This document shows, piece by piece, positions 39,847-49,700 of a DNA stretch of 64,000 nt. Each line of letters starts with the position of its first letter. Within the stretch, counting starts at the first letter, position 1. A program made the position numbers and the translations under genes. A model generated the notes under the pieces. The model saw nothing but the letters and a program-made list of their open reading frames with translations, did no database searches and had not been told where the DNA came from. The DNA comes from Campylobacter jejuni subsp. jejuni 414 (GTDB taxonomy: Bacteria > Campylobacterota > Campylobacteria > Campylobacterales > Campylobacteraceae). The stretch is from assembly GCA_000163995.1 (NCBI GenBank), contig CM000855.1:618002-682001 (forward strand), written 5' to 3'.

Positions 39847-40579
39847 AATCTTAGCTTTGCAAGAGAAAATTTCAAATCGTGAAGCTAAGGATTTGATTGA
39901 TAAGGGTTGTGTTTTTTCACATGGAAAAAAAGTTGTAGTTGCTAGAGCTTTGATGAGTGATAAAGTAAAATTTAATGTGATAAAAACCAAAAATCCTCAA
40001 ATTATTTTTGAAGATGATAAGATTATTGCTATTAACAAACCTTATTCTTGTGTAAGTGAGGATTTGGAAAAAAAAATTAATGCTAAACTTTTAAATCGTT
40101 TAGATAAAGAAACAAGTGGTGTGATTTTGCTTTGTAAAGACGAAGATTTTAGAAAACTTTGCATAGAAGAATTTAAAAAACATAGAGTTTATAAAAGTTA
40201 TATTGCAGTTTTAGATGGGGTTTTGGCTGAAGAGATTGAAGTTAATGAACCTATTTTTACTATAAAAGCAAAAGGTGGGGCGTTAAGTAAAGTTTCAAAA
40301 GATGGTTTAAATGCTTCAAGTATAATCACTCCTATCATGATGCAATCAAAAAAAACTCTAGCAAAAATAGTAATTCAAACAGGCAGAACGCATCAAATCA
40401 GAGTGCATACTAAATTTATAAAACATGGCGTTGTAGGCGATGAAAAATACGCTAAAATCTCAAGTGATAGAATGTATTTACATAGTTATGAAATTAAAAT
40501 TTTTGATTATCATTTTAAGGCTAATTTAGACAGTAGTTTTGAAAAATTTGGCTTTGAGATAAAAAGTTTAGATTTTTAA
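39827..40579 (+). CDS. RluA-family pseudouridine synthase
   Basis: I start at ATG 39827 (MQEKAYKILALQEK), 6 bases after AAAGGG, inside the waaA end. The 250-residue protein has a short S4-like N-terminus (EKISNREAKDLIDKG) and the RluA catalytic motif LLNRLDKETSGVILL with the nucleophilic Asp, plus IQTGRTHQIRVHTKF. It modifies uridines in 23S rRNA or tRNA; which site cannot be told from sequence. Confidence 0.92.
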   Translation: MQEKAYKILALQEKISNREAKDLIDKGCVFSHGKKVVVARALMSDKVKFNVIKTKNPQIIFEDDKIIAINKPYSCVSEDLEKKINAKLLNRLDKETSGVILLCKDEDFRKLCIEEFKKHRVYKSYIAVLDGVLAEEIEVNEPIFTIKAKGGALSKVSKDGLNASSIITPIMMQSKKTLAKIVIQTGRTHQIRVHTKFIKHGVVGDEKYAKISSDRMYLHSYEIKIFDYHFKANLDSSFEKFGFEIKSLDF

Positions 40580-40647
40580 AGACATTTAAGAAAAAATTTT
40601 GTATAATGCACAGTTTAATTTTAAAAATTTTATAGAAAGGTGATAAA

Positions 40648-41986
40648 GTGTTTGAATTAATCAGCGAATCTTTTAAATCAGCGATTAATAAATTACGTTT
40701 TGTTGATGATGAAAAAGCGCTCAAAAACGCTTTAGAAACCTTAAAAAAAACTCTTTTAAAAGCAGATGTTCATCATAAGGTAACTAAAGAGCTTTTAACT
40801 CTAATAGAAGAAGATGTAAAGCAAAATGGCATAGGTCAACAACAATTTTTAAATGCCATTAAGGTAAATTTAGAAAATATTTTAAGCATCAATGGTAAAA
40901 ATCAAGGTTTTGTTTTTGCTTCTAAACCTCCAACAGTAGTTTTAATGGCAGGTTTGCAAGGAGGTGGTAAAACTACAAGCACCATCAAGCTTGCAAATTA
41001 TTTAAAATTACGCAATAAAAAAGTTTTAGTTGCAGCTTGTGATTTGCAGCGTTTGGCGGCAGTGGAGCAGCTGAGACAACTTTGTCAAGCAAATGGAATT
41101 GAACTTTTCTTTATAGAAAACGAAAAAGATCCTATTAGGGTTGCTAAAGAGGCTTTGGAAAAAGCTAAAAGTTCTATGGTAGATGTTTTACTTGTGGATA
41201 CTGCTGGGCGTTTGGCTATAGATGATACTTTGATGAATGAATTAAAAGCAGTTAAAGACGTTTTAAATCCTGATGAGATTTTTTATGTTGCTGATGCAAT
41301 GAGTGGTCAGGATGGAGTTAAAACTGCAGCTAACTTTAACGAAGCTTTAGGTATTAGTGGGGTAATTTTATCAAAATTTGATGCAGATACTAAAGGTGGA
41401 GTAGCCTTAGGTATAGCAAAACAAATAGGCATTCCTTTAAGATTTATTGGTGTGGGTGAAAAAGTAGCAGATTTAGAAGTTTTTATACCAGATCGTATTG
41501 TAAGTCGTATTATGGGTGAGGGTGATTTGGCAACTTTAGCTGAAAAAACTGCTGCAGTGATTGATGAAAAAGAGGCTAAAAAAACTCAATCAAAAAATTA
41601 AAAAAGGTGAGTTTAATTTTAATGATTTTATCAATCAAATGGAAAGTATTAAGAAACTAGGAAGTATGAAGTCTTTAATCGGTATGATACCAGGACTTGG
41701 CGGAATGGCAAATGCTGTAAAAGATATAGATTTGGATAATTCTAAGGAAATTGTACATATTAAAGCAATGATTTCTTCAATGACTCCTAAAGAAAGAGAA
41801 AATCCTGACTTGTTGAATAATGCTAGAAAACGTCGCATAGCAGAAGGAGCAGGTCTTTCTCAAATGGAAGTTAATCGTTTTTTAAAACAATTTAGCAATG
41901 CAGCAAAACTTGCAAAAAGATTTTCAGGTAAAAAAGGAATGGAGAGTTTAACACAGATGATGACTCAAGCTAGAAGGCAGTTTTAA
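40648..41986 (+). CDS. ffh: Signal recognition particle protein Ffh (split by +1 indel)
   Basis: Ffh binds 4.5S RNA and signal sequences to target membrane proteins. It starts at GTG 40648 after AAAGG. The NG GTPase domain is intact: GLQGGGKTTSTIKLA, DTAGRLAID, SKFDADTKGG. An A7 run at 41578-41584 must be A6 to give EAKKLNQKIKKGEFNFNDF and enter the methionine-rich M domain (MESIKKLGSMKSLIGMIPG, RRIAEGAGLS, VNRFLKQF). Corrected length is 445 residues, standard. Ffh is essential, so the frameshift is very likely a sequence error. Confidence 0.95.
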
Positions 41987-42031
41987 ATTTTATTTATAAA
42001 TACTTTTTAGAAGTATTTATAAATAAAATTT
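41985..42031. terminator. Perfect 21-bp inverted repeat between ffh and rpsP
   Basis: AAATTTTATTTATAAATACTT is followed by the loop TTTAG and its exact complement. It begins at the ffh stop and ends 19 bases before rpsP. It is AT-only apart from one G/C pair, so its stability comes from length. It may be a terminator, an RNase III site or a processing hairpin separating ffh and ribosomal transcripts. Confidence 0.65.
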
Positions 42032-42050
42032 TAATTTTCAAGGAGTATTA

Positions 42051-42278
42051 ATGACAGTTGTTAGACTTACAAGAATGGGTAGAACTAAAAGACCATTTTA
42101 TCGTATTGTAGTTACAGATAGTAGAAAACGCCGTGATGGAGGCTGGATAGAAAGCATTGGATATTATAATCCTATGGTAGAACCGGAAGTGGTGAAAGTC
42201 GATACAGAGCGTTTGGCTTATTGGAAAAGTGTTGGTGCAAAACTTAGCGATAAAGTTGCTTCTATCACTAGTAAATAA
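42051..42278 (+). CDS. rpsP: 30S ribosomal protein S16
   Basis: The 75-residue protein begins [20 protein letters not shown], the S16 signature, with GYYNPMVEP in the middle. Ribosome site AAGGAG. It heads the rpsP-khpA-rimM-trmD-rplS run, the classic bacterial order. Confidence 0.98.
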   Translation: MTVVRLTRMGRTKRPFYRIVVTDSRKRRDGGWIESIGYYNPMVEPEVVKVDTERLAYWKSVGAKLSDKVASITSK

Positions 42279-42280
42279 TC

Positions 42281-42523
42281 ATGGTAGAGAATTTTCTTAG
42301 AGAATATGCAAAATTAATTGCAGATTATCCTGAACAGATTGATACTCAAAAAATTGAATTGGGTGAAAATTTTTTTGAAATTATTCTTTTTGCGCATAAG
42401 GTTGATACAGGTAAACTGATAGGCAAAAATGGAAAAATGATCAATGCTATAAAAACTGTAATCTCTGCTTATAAGAGTAAAGATGCAAGTTCTTATAGAG
42501 TGACGGTAAAAGCACTTGAGTGA
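42281..42523 (+). CDS. khpA: KH-domain RNA-binding protein KhpA
   Basis: An 80-residue single KH domain protein with the GxxG loop in [16 protein letters not shown] (about residues 45-60). KhpA-type proteins bind RNA, often with KhpB, and sit between rpsP and rimM in many bacteria. It is 2 bases after rpsP and overlaps rimM by 8. Confidence 0.93.
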   Translation: MVENFLREYAKLIADYPEQIDTQKIELGENFFEIILFAHKVDTGKLIGKNGKMINAIKTVISAYKSKDASSYRVTVKALE

Positions 42524-43052
42524 AAAAGACTTTGTTCAAGTTGCAAAGCTTGGTAAAACTGTAGGTCTTAAGGGTTATGTAAAGTTACATAACCTGAGTG
42601 ATTTTTCTTCTCAATTTAAAAAAGATGCTACTTTTTTTATAAAAAATACTAGAGAAATTTTAAAGATTAAACATTACAATATAAGCAGTTCTACTGTTTT
42701 ATTCGAAAATTATGAAGATGTAGAAAAAGCTAAAGAGTTAACCAATCTTATTCTTTTTCAGAGTATTGAAAAAAGTAGACAAACTTGTAAATTAAAAAAA
42801 GATGAGTTTTTTTATTTTGATATTTTAGAGTGTGAAGTTTTTGAAGAAGATAAAAGATTAGGTAAAGTGATTGATATCTTGGAGACCGGATCTTCTTATT
42901 TATTTGAAATTCAAAGTGATGAAAAATGGGTAAAAAAATATTCTAAAACATTTTTTATTCCATATTTAGATAAATTTGTTAAAAATATAGATATTGAAAA
43001 ACGACAGATTTTTTGCACCCAAGATGCATTTTTAATTTTAGAAAATTCATGA
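42516..43052 (+). CDS. rimM: Ribosome maturation factor RimM
   Basis: RimM assists assembly of the 30S head. The 178-residue protein starts at TTG 42516 ([20 protein letters not shown]), has the RimM N-terminal [11 protein letters not shown] and a PRC-barrel C-terminal domain ([15 protein letters not shown], then SYLFEIQS). The stop overlaps the trmD start by 4 bases. Confidence 0.95.
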   Translation: MSEKDFVQVAKLGKTVGLKGYVKLHNLSDFSSQFKKDATFFIKNTREILKIKHYNISSSTVLFENYEDVEKAKELTNLILFQSIEKSRQTCKLKKDEFFYFDILECEVFEEDKRLGKVIDILETGSSYLFEIQSDEKWVKKYSKTFFIPYLDKFVKNIDIEKRQIFCTQDAFLILENS

Positions 43053-43753
43053 AATTTAGTTTCGTTTCTTTATTCCCTAATCTTATAGAATTTTATTTCC
43101 AAGATTCTATACTTGCAAGAGCAAGAGAAAAAAAACTTTTTTAAACTTAATTTTTATAATCCAAGAGATTTTTCTAAAAATTCCTATCATAAAGTCGATA
43201 ATTATAAAATAGGTGGTGGAGTAGGGCTTTTAATACAAATTGAATCTATGTATGAAGTATTAAGAAGTATTCAAGAAAAAGAAGAAAATCCTCATTTTAT
43301 TTTTTTAAATCCAAGCGGTAAAACTTTTAACCAAAAAGATGCCAAGCGTTTGAGTAAAAAAGAACATATAGTTTTTGTATGCGGACGCTATGAGGGCATA
43401 GATGAAAGAGTGCTTGAAATTTTTGCAAATGAGGTTTTTAGCATAGGAGATTTTATTTTAACAGGAGGAGAATTGCCTGCACTTGCAATGTGTGATGCAA
43501 TTTTAAGAAATGTTAATGGAGTTTTGGGAAATATAGAAAGCTTGGAAGAAGAAAGTTTTGAAAATAGTTTACTTGAAGCACCATCTTTTTCGAAACCTTT
43601 TATTTTTGAGAAAAAAATAAAAGGTTTTATACTCCTTCAGAGTTTTTAAAGGGTAATCACGCTAGAATTGCAAGTTTAAAAACTACTTTGGCGTCTTGCA
43701 AAACGAAATTTTTTCGTCCAGATTTATTTTTAGAGCATGAACGCAAAAAATAA
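43049..43753 (+). CDS. trmD: tRNA (guanine-37-N1) methyltransferase TrmD (two indels)
   Basis: TrmD methylates G37 of tRNAs and is essential. It starts at ATG 43049 ([14 protein letters not shown]). A T6 run at 43137-43142 should be T5, and an A7 run at 43611-43617 should be A8. Corrected, the 234-residue protein runs through [18 protein letters not shown], the trefoil-knot region [13 protein letters not shown] and [13 protein letters not shown], and ends [13 protein letters not shown] ... LEHERKK. The two indels cancel, so the first and last thirds share a frame. Both are in homopolymers and likely artefacts. Confidence 0.94.
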
Positions 43754-43763
43754 GGGATTTTTT

Positions 43764-44120
43764 ATGAAAAATAAATACATAGAACAATTTGAAGCAAAAC
43801 AAATTGAAGGTAAAAATGTTCCAGATTTTCGTGCTGGTGATACTTTAAAGCTTGCAATTCGCATCAAAGAAGGGGATAAAACAAGAATTCAAAATTTTGA
43901 AGGTATTTGCATTGCTAGAAGAGGTAATGGTGTAAGTGAAACTTTCATCGTGCGTAAAATGGGTGCTAATAATGTTGGAGTTGAAAGAATTTTCCCTATT
44001 TATAGTGAAAGTTTAGAAAGTATTACCGTTTTACGCCGTGGTCGCGTACGTCGTGCAAGATTATTCTACTTAAGAGATAGACGTGGTAAAGCAGCACGTA
44101 TTAAAGAGCTTAAAAAATAA
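43764..44120 (+). CDS. rplS: 50S ribosomal protein L19
   Basis: I start at ATG 43764 ([13 protein letters not shown]), preceded by AGGGA; an upstream in-frame ATG at 43737 lies inside trmD. The 118-residue protein has [30 protein letters not shown] and the basic tail [20 protein letters not shown], all typical L19. Confidence 0.97.
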
Positions 44121-44161
44121 TTTATAATTTTTATTATTTGATTATAATTATTAGTAATATT

Positions 44162-44195
44162 CTTGTATAATATTTTTTTGTAAATATTATACAAG
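44162..44195 (+). promoter_or_regulatory. Inverted repeat reaching the ribosome site of the next gene
   Basis: CTTGTATAATATTT pairs exactly with AAATATTATACAAG around a 6-base loop. The right arm ends in the first bases of the AAGGAG ribosome site of the transthyretin-like gene, and the left arm contains TATAAT. It could be an operator, a translational control hairpin or the rplS terminator. Confidence 0.5.
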
Positions 44196-44203
44196 GAGAG
44201 AAA

Positions 44204-44617
44204 ATGCTTTCTATTAAAAAATTTTTATTAATGCTAGCAAGTGTGCCAATGTTTTTGAGTGCTACTGAATATCAATTAAGCACTCATGTTTTGGATATTA
44301 CTTCTGGGCAACCTGCTCCTAAAGTAAAAGTTGAGCTTTATAAGTTGGAAGCAAATCAACAGTGGAAAAAAGTGAGTGAAGAATTTACCAAAGAAAATGG
44401 TAGAATAGGAGATTTACTACCATACGAAAAAGCTGAAAATAGAGCTTTTGGAATTTATAAGCTTAAATTTTTTACAAAAGATTATTATATATTGCATAAA
44501 ATAAATACTTTTTATCCTTTTGTAGAGGTGAGTTTTGAGCTTTCTAAAGATCAAAAACATTATCATGTTCCAATAACTCTTTCGCCTTTTGGTTATTCAA
44601 CTTATAGAGGAAGCTGA
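44204..44617 (+). CDS. Periplasmic transthyretin-like protein (5-hydroxyisourate hydrolase family)
   Basis: A 137-residue secreted protein: signal peptide MLSIKKFLLMLASVPMFLSA, then a transthyretin fold with the HIU hydrolase marks: THVLDITSGQPA at the start and the C-terminal tetrapeptide YRGS. HIU hydrolase acts in urate breakdown. No other uricase-pathway gene is present, so the substrate is open. Periplasmic forms are known in several bacteria. Confidence 0.9.
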   Translation: MLSIKKFLLMLASVPMFLSATEYQLSTHVLDITSGQPAPKVKVELYKLEANQQWKKVSEEFTKENGRIGDLLPYEKAENRAFGIYKLKFFTKDYYILHKINTFYPFVEVSFELSKDQKHYHVPITLSPFGYSTYRGS

Positions 44618-44639
44618 TAAATAAAATGAAAGAAAAATC

Positions 44640-45980
44640 ATGTGGACTAAAAATTCTTGGAAAAACTATCCTATAAAACAGCAACCTATTTATCCAAATC
44701 AAGAGGAGATGAATAGAGTTTTAGCAAAACTTGAGAAACTTCCTCCTTTGGTTTTTGCTGGTGAAGTAAGAAATCTTCAAAAATCTTTAGCAAGAGTTTG
44801 TAGAAAAGAAGCTTTTTTACTTCAAGGTGGAGATTGTGCTGAAAGCTTTGAAAATTTTGGTGCTGTAAATATCCGTGATATGTTTAAAATTTTGCTTCAA
44901 ATGGCTATAGTACTTACATTTGCTGGCGGATGTCCTGTTGTAAAAATTGGTCGCATTGCAGGACAATTTGCTAAGCCAAGAAGCAGTGATTTTGAAGAGT
45001 TAAACGGTGTTAGCCTTCCTAGTTATCGAGGTGATATTATTAATGGTTTTGAATTTAATGAGCAAGCGCGTATTCCTGATCCAAATAGAATGCTTGAAGC
45101 TTATTATCAAAGTGCGACAACACTTAATTTATTGCGTGGATTTGCTAAGGGTGGTTTAGCAGATTTGCATGAGGTACATCGTTGGAATTTAGGTTTTTTA
45201 AAAAAGAGTGAACTTCATAAACAATACACTGATATTAGTGAAAAAATTTCACAAGCTCTGGCTTTCATGGAAGCTTGCGGGATTAATATAAATAATACTC
45301 CAAGTCTAAGAGAAGTAAGTATTTATACTTCACATGAAGCTTTGCTTTTACCTTATGAAGAGGCTTTAACTAGAGTGGATAGTTTAAGTGGGGAAATTTA
45401 TGATTGTTCAGCTCATATGCTTTGGATAGGTGAGAGAACAAGAGCGCTTGATGAAGCTCATGTGCATTTTTTAAGTGGGGTAAAAAATCCCTTAGGAGTT
45501 AAAATAGGACCCAATGCAAGAGCTGGTGATATTATAGCTCTAGCAAATGTATTAAATCCAAATAACGAAGAAGGAAGATTAAATATTATTATCCGTATGG
45601 GTGCTGATAAAATTATCAGCAATTTGCCAAAAATTTTTTCTAAACTCAAAAGCGAAGGTTTAAATTTGGTATATAGCATAGATCCTATGCATGGAAATAC
45701 AGTAAAGGCGGGTAATTTTAAAACACGTGAGTTTGATAAAATCATACAAGAAGTGAGATCTTTTTTTGAAATCGCAATGAGCGAAGGAGTTTATGCAGGC
45801 GGAGTGCATCTTGAAATGACAGGCCAAGATGTAACAGAATGTACAGGCGGTGCAAGTAATGTTACTGCTCAAAGTCTAGAAGATCGTTATGAGACGCAAT
45901 GTGATCCAAGGCTTAATGCAGATCAAGCTTTAGAACTTGCCTTTTTGATTGCAGATTTAGTAAAGAAGGCTAGAAGATGA
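44640..45980 (+). CDS. Class II 3-deoxy-7-phosphoheptulonate (DAHP) synthase
   Basis: The 446-residue enzyme condenses PEP and erythrose 4-phosphate in the first shikimate step. Class II marks are clear: MWTKNSWKNYPIKQQP, LLQGGDCAESFE (metal Cys), GRIAGQFAKPRS, SAHMLWIGERTR, IDPMHGNT and HLEMTGQDVTECTGG. It overlaps the ArsC-like gene by 4 bases. Class II enzymes are the usual form in Campylobacter. Confidence 0.95.
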   Translation: MWTKNSWKNYPIKQQPIYPNQEEMNRVLAKLEKLPPLVFAGEVRNLQKSLARVCRKEAFLLQGGDCAESFENFGAVNIRDMFKILLQMAIVLTFAGGCPVVKIGRIAGQFAKPRSSDFEELNGVSLPSYRGDIINGFEFNEQARIPDPNRMLEAYYQSATTLNLLRGFAKGGLADLHEVHRWNLGFLKKSELHKQYTDISEKISQALAFMEACGININNTPSLREVSIYTSHEALLLPYEEALTRVDSLSGEIYDCSAHMLWIGERTRALDEAHVHFLSGVKNPLGVKIGPNARAGDIIALANVLNPNNEEGRLNIIIRMGADKIISNLPKIFSKLKSEGLNLVYSIDPMHGNTVKAGNFKTREFDKIIQEVRSFFEIAMSEGVYAGGVHLEMTGQDVTECTGGASNVTAQSLEDRYETQCDPRLNADQALELAFLIADLVKKARR

Positions 45981-46306
45981 AACTTTACGGTATTAAAAAT
46001 TGTAATTCTGTAAAAAAGGCTATGGATGCTTTAATGCAAAAAGGTATTGTATTTGATTTTATAGATATTAAAAAGATTAATCAAGATATTTTATATATAT
46101 GGTTAAAGCAAAAATCTTTTGAAGAACTTATCAATACTGCGGGTTTAACTTCTAAAAAACTTGGTTTAAATAAAGAAAAAATTAAAAATTTAAATGAAAA
46201 AGAACTTGAAAAAATTGTATTAGAAAATCCAAGTTGTATCAAGCGTCCTATTATTGAGTATGAACAAATTATATATATTGGCAAGGAATATGAGAAAATT
46301 TTATAA
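45977..46306 (+). CDS. ArsC/Spx-like thioredoxin-fold protein
   Basis: A 109-residue protein of the ArsC/YffB family. N-terminus KLYGIKNCNSVKKAMDALM has a single active-site-like Cys (CNSVKKA, not CxxC), and the C-terminal CIKRPIIEY matches the family's KRPxxxxxG region. The family includes glutathione-dependent reductases. Function here is unknown. It ends at a strong terminator. Confidence 0.88.
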   Translation: MKLYGIKNCNSVKKAMDALMQKGIVFDFIDIKKINQDILYIWLKQKSFEELINTAGLTSKKLGLNKEKIKNLNEKELEKIVLENPSCIKRPIIEYEQIIYIGKEYEKIL

Positions 46307-46333
46307 TAGAGTGTTTATTACACTCTATTTTTT
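46305..46333 (+). terminator. Terminator after the ArsC-like gene, overlapping the selW 3' end
   Basis: AATAGAGTGT pairs with ACACTCTATT (10 bp, 5-base loop) and is followed by six T. The selW stop codon (minus strand) lies in the stem-loop, so the hairpin probably serves both convergent genes. Confidence 0.85.
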
Positions 46334-46560
46334 ATCAATTGATTAATTTCATTTTGATAGGGAAATCTTTCACTTTCACAATTAATAAGTTGTGTTTTAG
46401 AAAAGATAACTTTTCCATCTACTTCAACGATAAAATCACCTTTGCCACCAATTTCAAATTCCACTTCAATATCTTTGAAATCGCTTTGTAGTTCTTCTGC
46501 AACCCTTGCAGCTTGTGGGCGATAATTTCAAAGATTGCAATAAGCAATTTTTACTTTCAT
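46318..46560 (-). CDS. selW: Selenoprotein W-like (Rdx family) with in-frame TGA
   Basis: Conventional ORF calling misses it because codon 11 is TGA (46530-46528). Reading TGA as selenocysteine gives 80 residues: MKVKIAYCNLU (CxxU redox motif), NYRPQAARVAEEL, FEIGGKGDFIVEVDG and LINCESERFPYQNEI. These are SelW/Rdx marks: CxxU, GGxGxF and a C-terminal FP...EI. A hairpin CTGCAAGGGTTGCAG starts 16 bases after the TGA, at the place and with the GGG loop expected of a bacterial SECIS. Ribosome site AAAGGA and a TATAAT (46614-46609) lie upstream. It needs selA, selB and selC elsewhere. Confidence 0.88.
46497..46511 (-). promoter_or_regulatory. Candidate bacterial SECIS hairpin in selW
   Basis: On the minus strand CTGCAA GGG TTGCAG forms a 6-bp stem with loop GGG, 16 bases after the selenocysteine TGA. 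Bacterial SECIS elements lie immediately downstream of the UGA and present unpaired G bases to SelB. Confidence 0.6.
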
Positions 46561-46750
46561 CTTTTTTCCTTTAAGAAATTTTATTTTTAAGATTAAAATC
46601 TTGAGTTTATTATAATTTGTTTTGGCTGAATTTTCACCTTTTTCACAAAATTTAAGTTAAAATTTAGAGTCAATTTCTTTCAAATTCAGCGAGAAAAATT
46701 TATAATTTTTATTAAAATTTTAATAAACTTTGAAAAACTAAAGGAAGAAA

Positions 46751-49700
46751 ATGAGTCAATTTACACATTTGCATTTGCATACGGAATATTCCTTACTTGA
46801 TGGAGCTAATAAACTTAAAGAATTAGCTTTAACTTTAAAAGAGCAGGGTGCTACAAGTGTGGCTATGACAGACCATGGAAATATGTTTGGAGCAATTGAC
46901 TTTTATCAAACAATGAAAGCTCAAGGTTTAAAACCTATTATCGGCATAGAAGCATATTTACATAATCATGATGAATTAGACGATAAAAGCTCGCGCCAAC
47001 GTTTTCACCTTTGTTTGTATGCAAAAAATGAAATTGGCTATCAAAATTTAATGTATTTAAGTTCTCAAAGTTATATCAAAGGTTTGTATTATTATCCACG
47101 TATCAATAAAAAGCTTTTAGAAGAATATAGTGAAGGACTTATTTGTTCTTCTGCTTGTTTACAAGGTGAGGTAAATTGGCATTTAAATACTTATAACGAA
47201 AGAAATGTGCGCTTTGGTGCAAAAGGCTATGAGGCAGCAAAAGAAGCGGCATTGTGGTATAAAAAAGTTTTTAAAGACGATTTTTATTTTGAAATTATGC
47301 GCCATGGTATAGGTGATCAAAGAATGATAGATGATGATATTATCAGACTTTCTAAAGAATTAAATATAAAAATCATCGCTACAAATGATACACATTATAC
47401 TTTTAAAGACAGAGCAGCTGCTCATGAAGTTTTTATGTGTATTGCTATGGGAAAAAAACTTAATGATCCTGGTAGAATACGTCATAGTGTGCATGAATTT
47501 TATGTAAAAAGCCCTGAGCAAATGAGTGAACTTTTTGCAGATATTCCAGAGGCTATAGAAAATACACAAGAAATTGCACAAAAATGCAATTTAGAACTTA
47601 ATCTTGGCAATCCTACTCCACCAAATTTCAAATTTACAAGAGAATACGCTAAAGAGTATAATATTATTTTACCTGAAGAAACAAAAGAATTCAGCTTTGA
47701 TAATGATGATATAGTTTTTGAAGAGCTTTGTAAAAAAGGGCTTGAAGAAAGATTGAAATTTATTAATGAAAGCAAACATGAAGAATATAAACAAAGACTT
47801 GAAGTAGAAATTAACATTATTAAAAATATGAAATTTTCAGGTTATATGCTTATCGTTCATGATTTTATTAAAGTGGCTAAGGATAAAGGCATTCCAGTGG
47901 GTCCTGGAAGGGGATCAGCTGCTGGAAGTTTGGTTTCTTATTGTTTAAGAATTACGGATTTAGATCCTATTCCTTATAGCTTGCTTTTTGAGCGTTTTTT
48001 AAATCCTGAGCGTGTGAGTATGCCTGATATTGATGTAGATTTTTGTCAAGATAGGCGTGCTGAAGTGATTGATTATGTGATTGATAAGTATGGAGCAGAT
48101 AAAGTAGCACAGGTAATTACTTTTGGTAAACTTTTAGCTAAAGGGGTAATTCGTGATGTAGCTAGAGTTTGTGATATGAGTATTCAAGATGCTGATGAGC
48201 TTGCCAAGCTTGTGCCTGAAGAGCTTAAAATCACTCTTGATGCTGCTTACGAAAAAGAACCTAAAATTAAAGAATTTATCGAGCGTCATCATAAAGGTTT
48301 TGAGGTTTGGGAGTATGCAAAGGCTTTAGAAGGATTAAATCGTAATGCAGGTATGCACGCAGCGGGTGTGGTGATTTCCAATGAAAGTTTATGGAAAAAA
48401 ACTCCACTTTTTAGACAAAGTAAAAATGATGAAAGACATTTAGTAACGCAGTATTCTAAAGATCACTTAGAAGATGTAGATTTGATAAAATTTGACTTTT
48501 TAGGTCTTAAGACTTTAACGGTAATTAATAATGCAATTAAGCTTATTAAAAAGCGTTATAATAAAGACATTATTTGGGAAACTATAGATGTAAATGATAG
48601 TAAGGTTTATAAAACTATACAAAGTGGAAATACTTTAGGAATTTTCCAAATTGAATCAGATGGAATGCAAAGTTTGAATGCGCGCTTAAAACCAGAGCGT
48701 TTTGAAGATATCATCGCGGTTCTTGCACTTTATCGTCCAGGTCCTATGGAATCAGGAATGCTTGATGATTTTATCGACAGAAAACATGGTTTAAAAAGCA
48801 TAAAATACCCTTTTGATAGTTTAGAAAAGGTTTTAGAGCCTACTTATGGGGTTATTGTTTATCAGGAACAAGTTATGCAAATCGTTCAAATTATAGGTGG
48901 CTTTTCTTTAGGAGGTGCTGATGTAGTGCGTCGTGCTATGGGTAAAAAAGATCCTGAAAAAATGAAAAAACTTAAGATAGACTTTGCAGATGGAGCAGAA
49001 AAGCAAGGATATAATAGAACAGAAGCTGAAGATTTATGGGAGCTTATTGTAAAATTTGCGGGATATGGTTTTAATAAATCTCACTCTGCAGCTTATGCGT
49101 TGATTACTTTTCAAACAGCTTATTTAAAAACTTATTATCCTAGTGAATTTATGGCAGCACTTTTAACAAGTGAAGAAAATAACGTAGATAAAATTGCTGT
49201 TTATATCGATGAGATGAAAAAAATGAATATCAAACTTTTGCCCCCGTCGATTAATAAAGCTATCCGTGAATTTAGTGCTTTAGAGCAAGATGGAAGAGAT
49301 GCTATTATATATGGACTTGGGGCTATTAAAAGTGTGGGTATTCCTGCGGTTGAAAATTTGCTCGAAGCAAGACAAAATGGAGAATTTAAAGATATTAATG
49401 ATTTTTTAGGCAAGATAGATCCTACTAAGGTAAACCGTAGAACATTAGAAAGTCTTATTAAAGCAGGGGCTTTTGATGAGTTTGGCTTTACTAGAAAAGC
49501 TTTGTTTGATAATATGGAAAATCTTAGCGAAGTATCACGTAAAATGGCCGAAGTAAGAAAAAATGCTGCAAGTTCTCTTTTTGGTGAAGAGGAATTAACC
49601 TCAGGTGTTCAAGTAAATTTCATTCCTAAAAATGAAGAATTTGAAGTGATGGAAAAATTAGAATATGAAAAAGAAATTTTAGGGATTTATGTTTCAGGCC

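Noticed and set aside
46528..46530. TGA as a nonsense mutation in a dead Rdx gene
   Set aside because: It is the only stop in 80 codons, sits exactly at the U position of the CxxU motif and is followed by a hairpin, so selenocysteine is the better reading.
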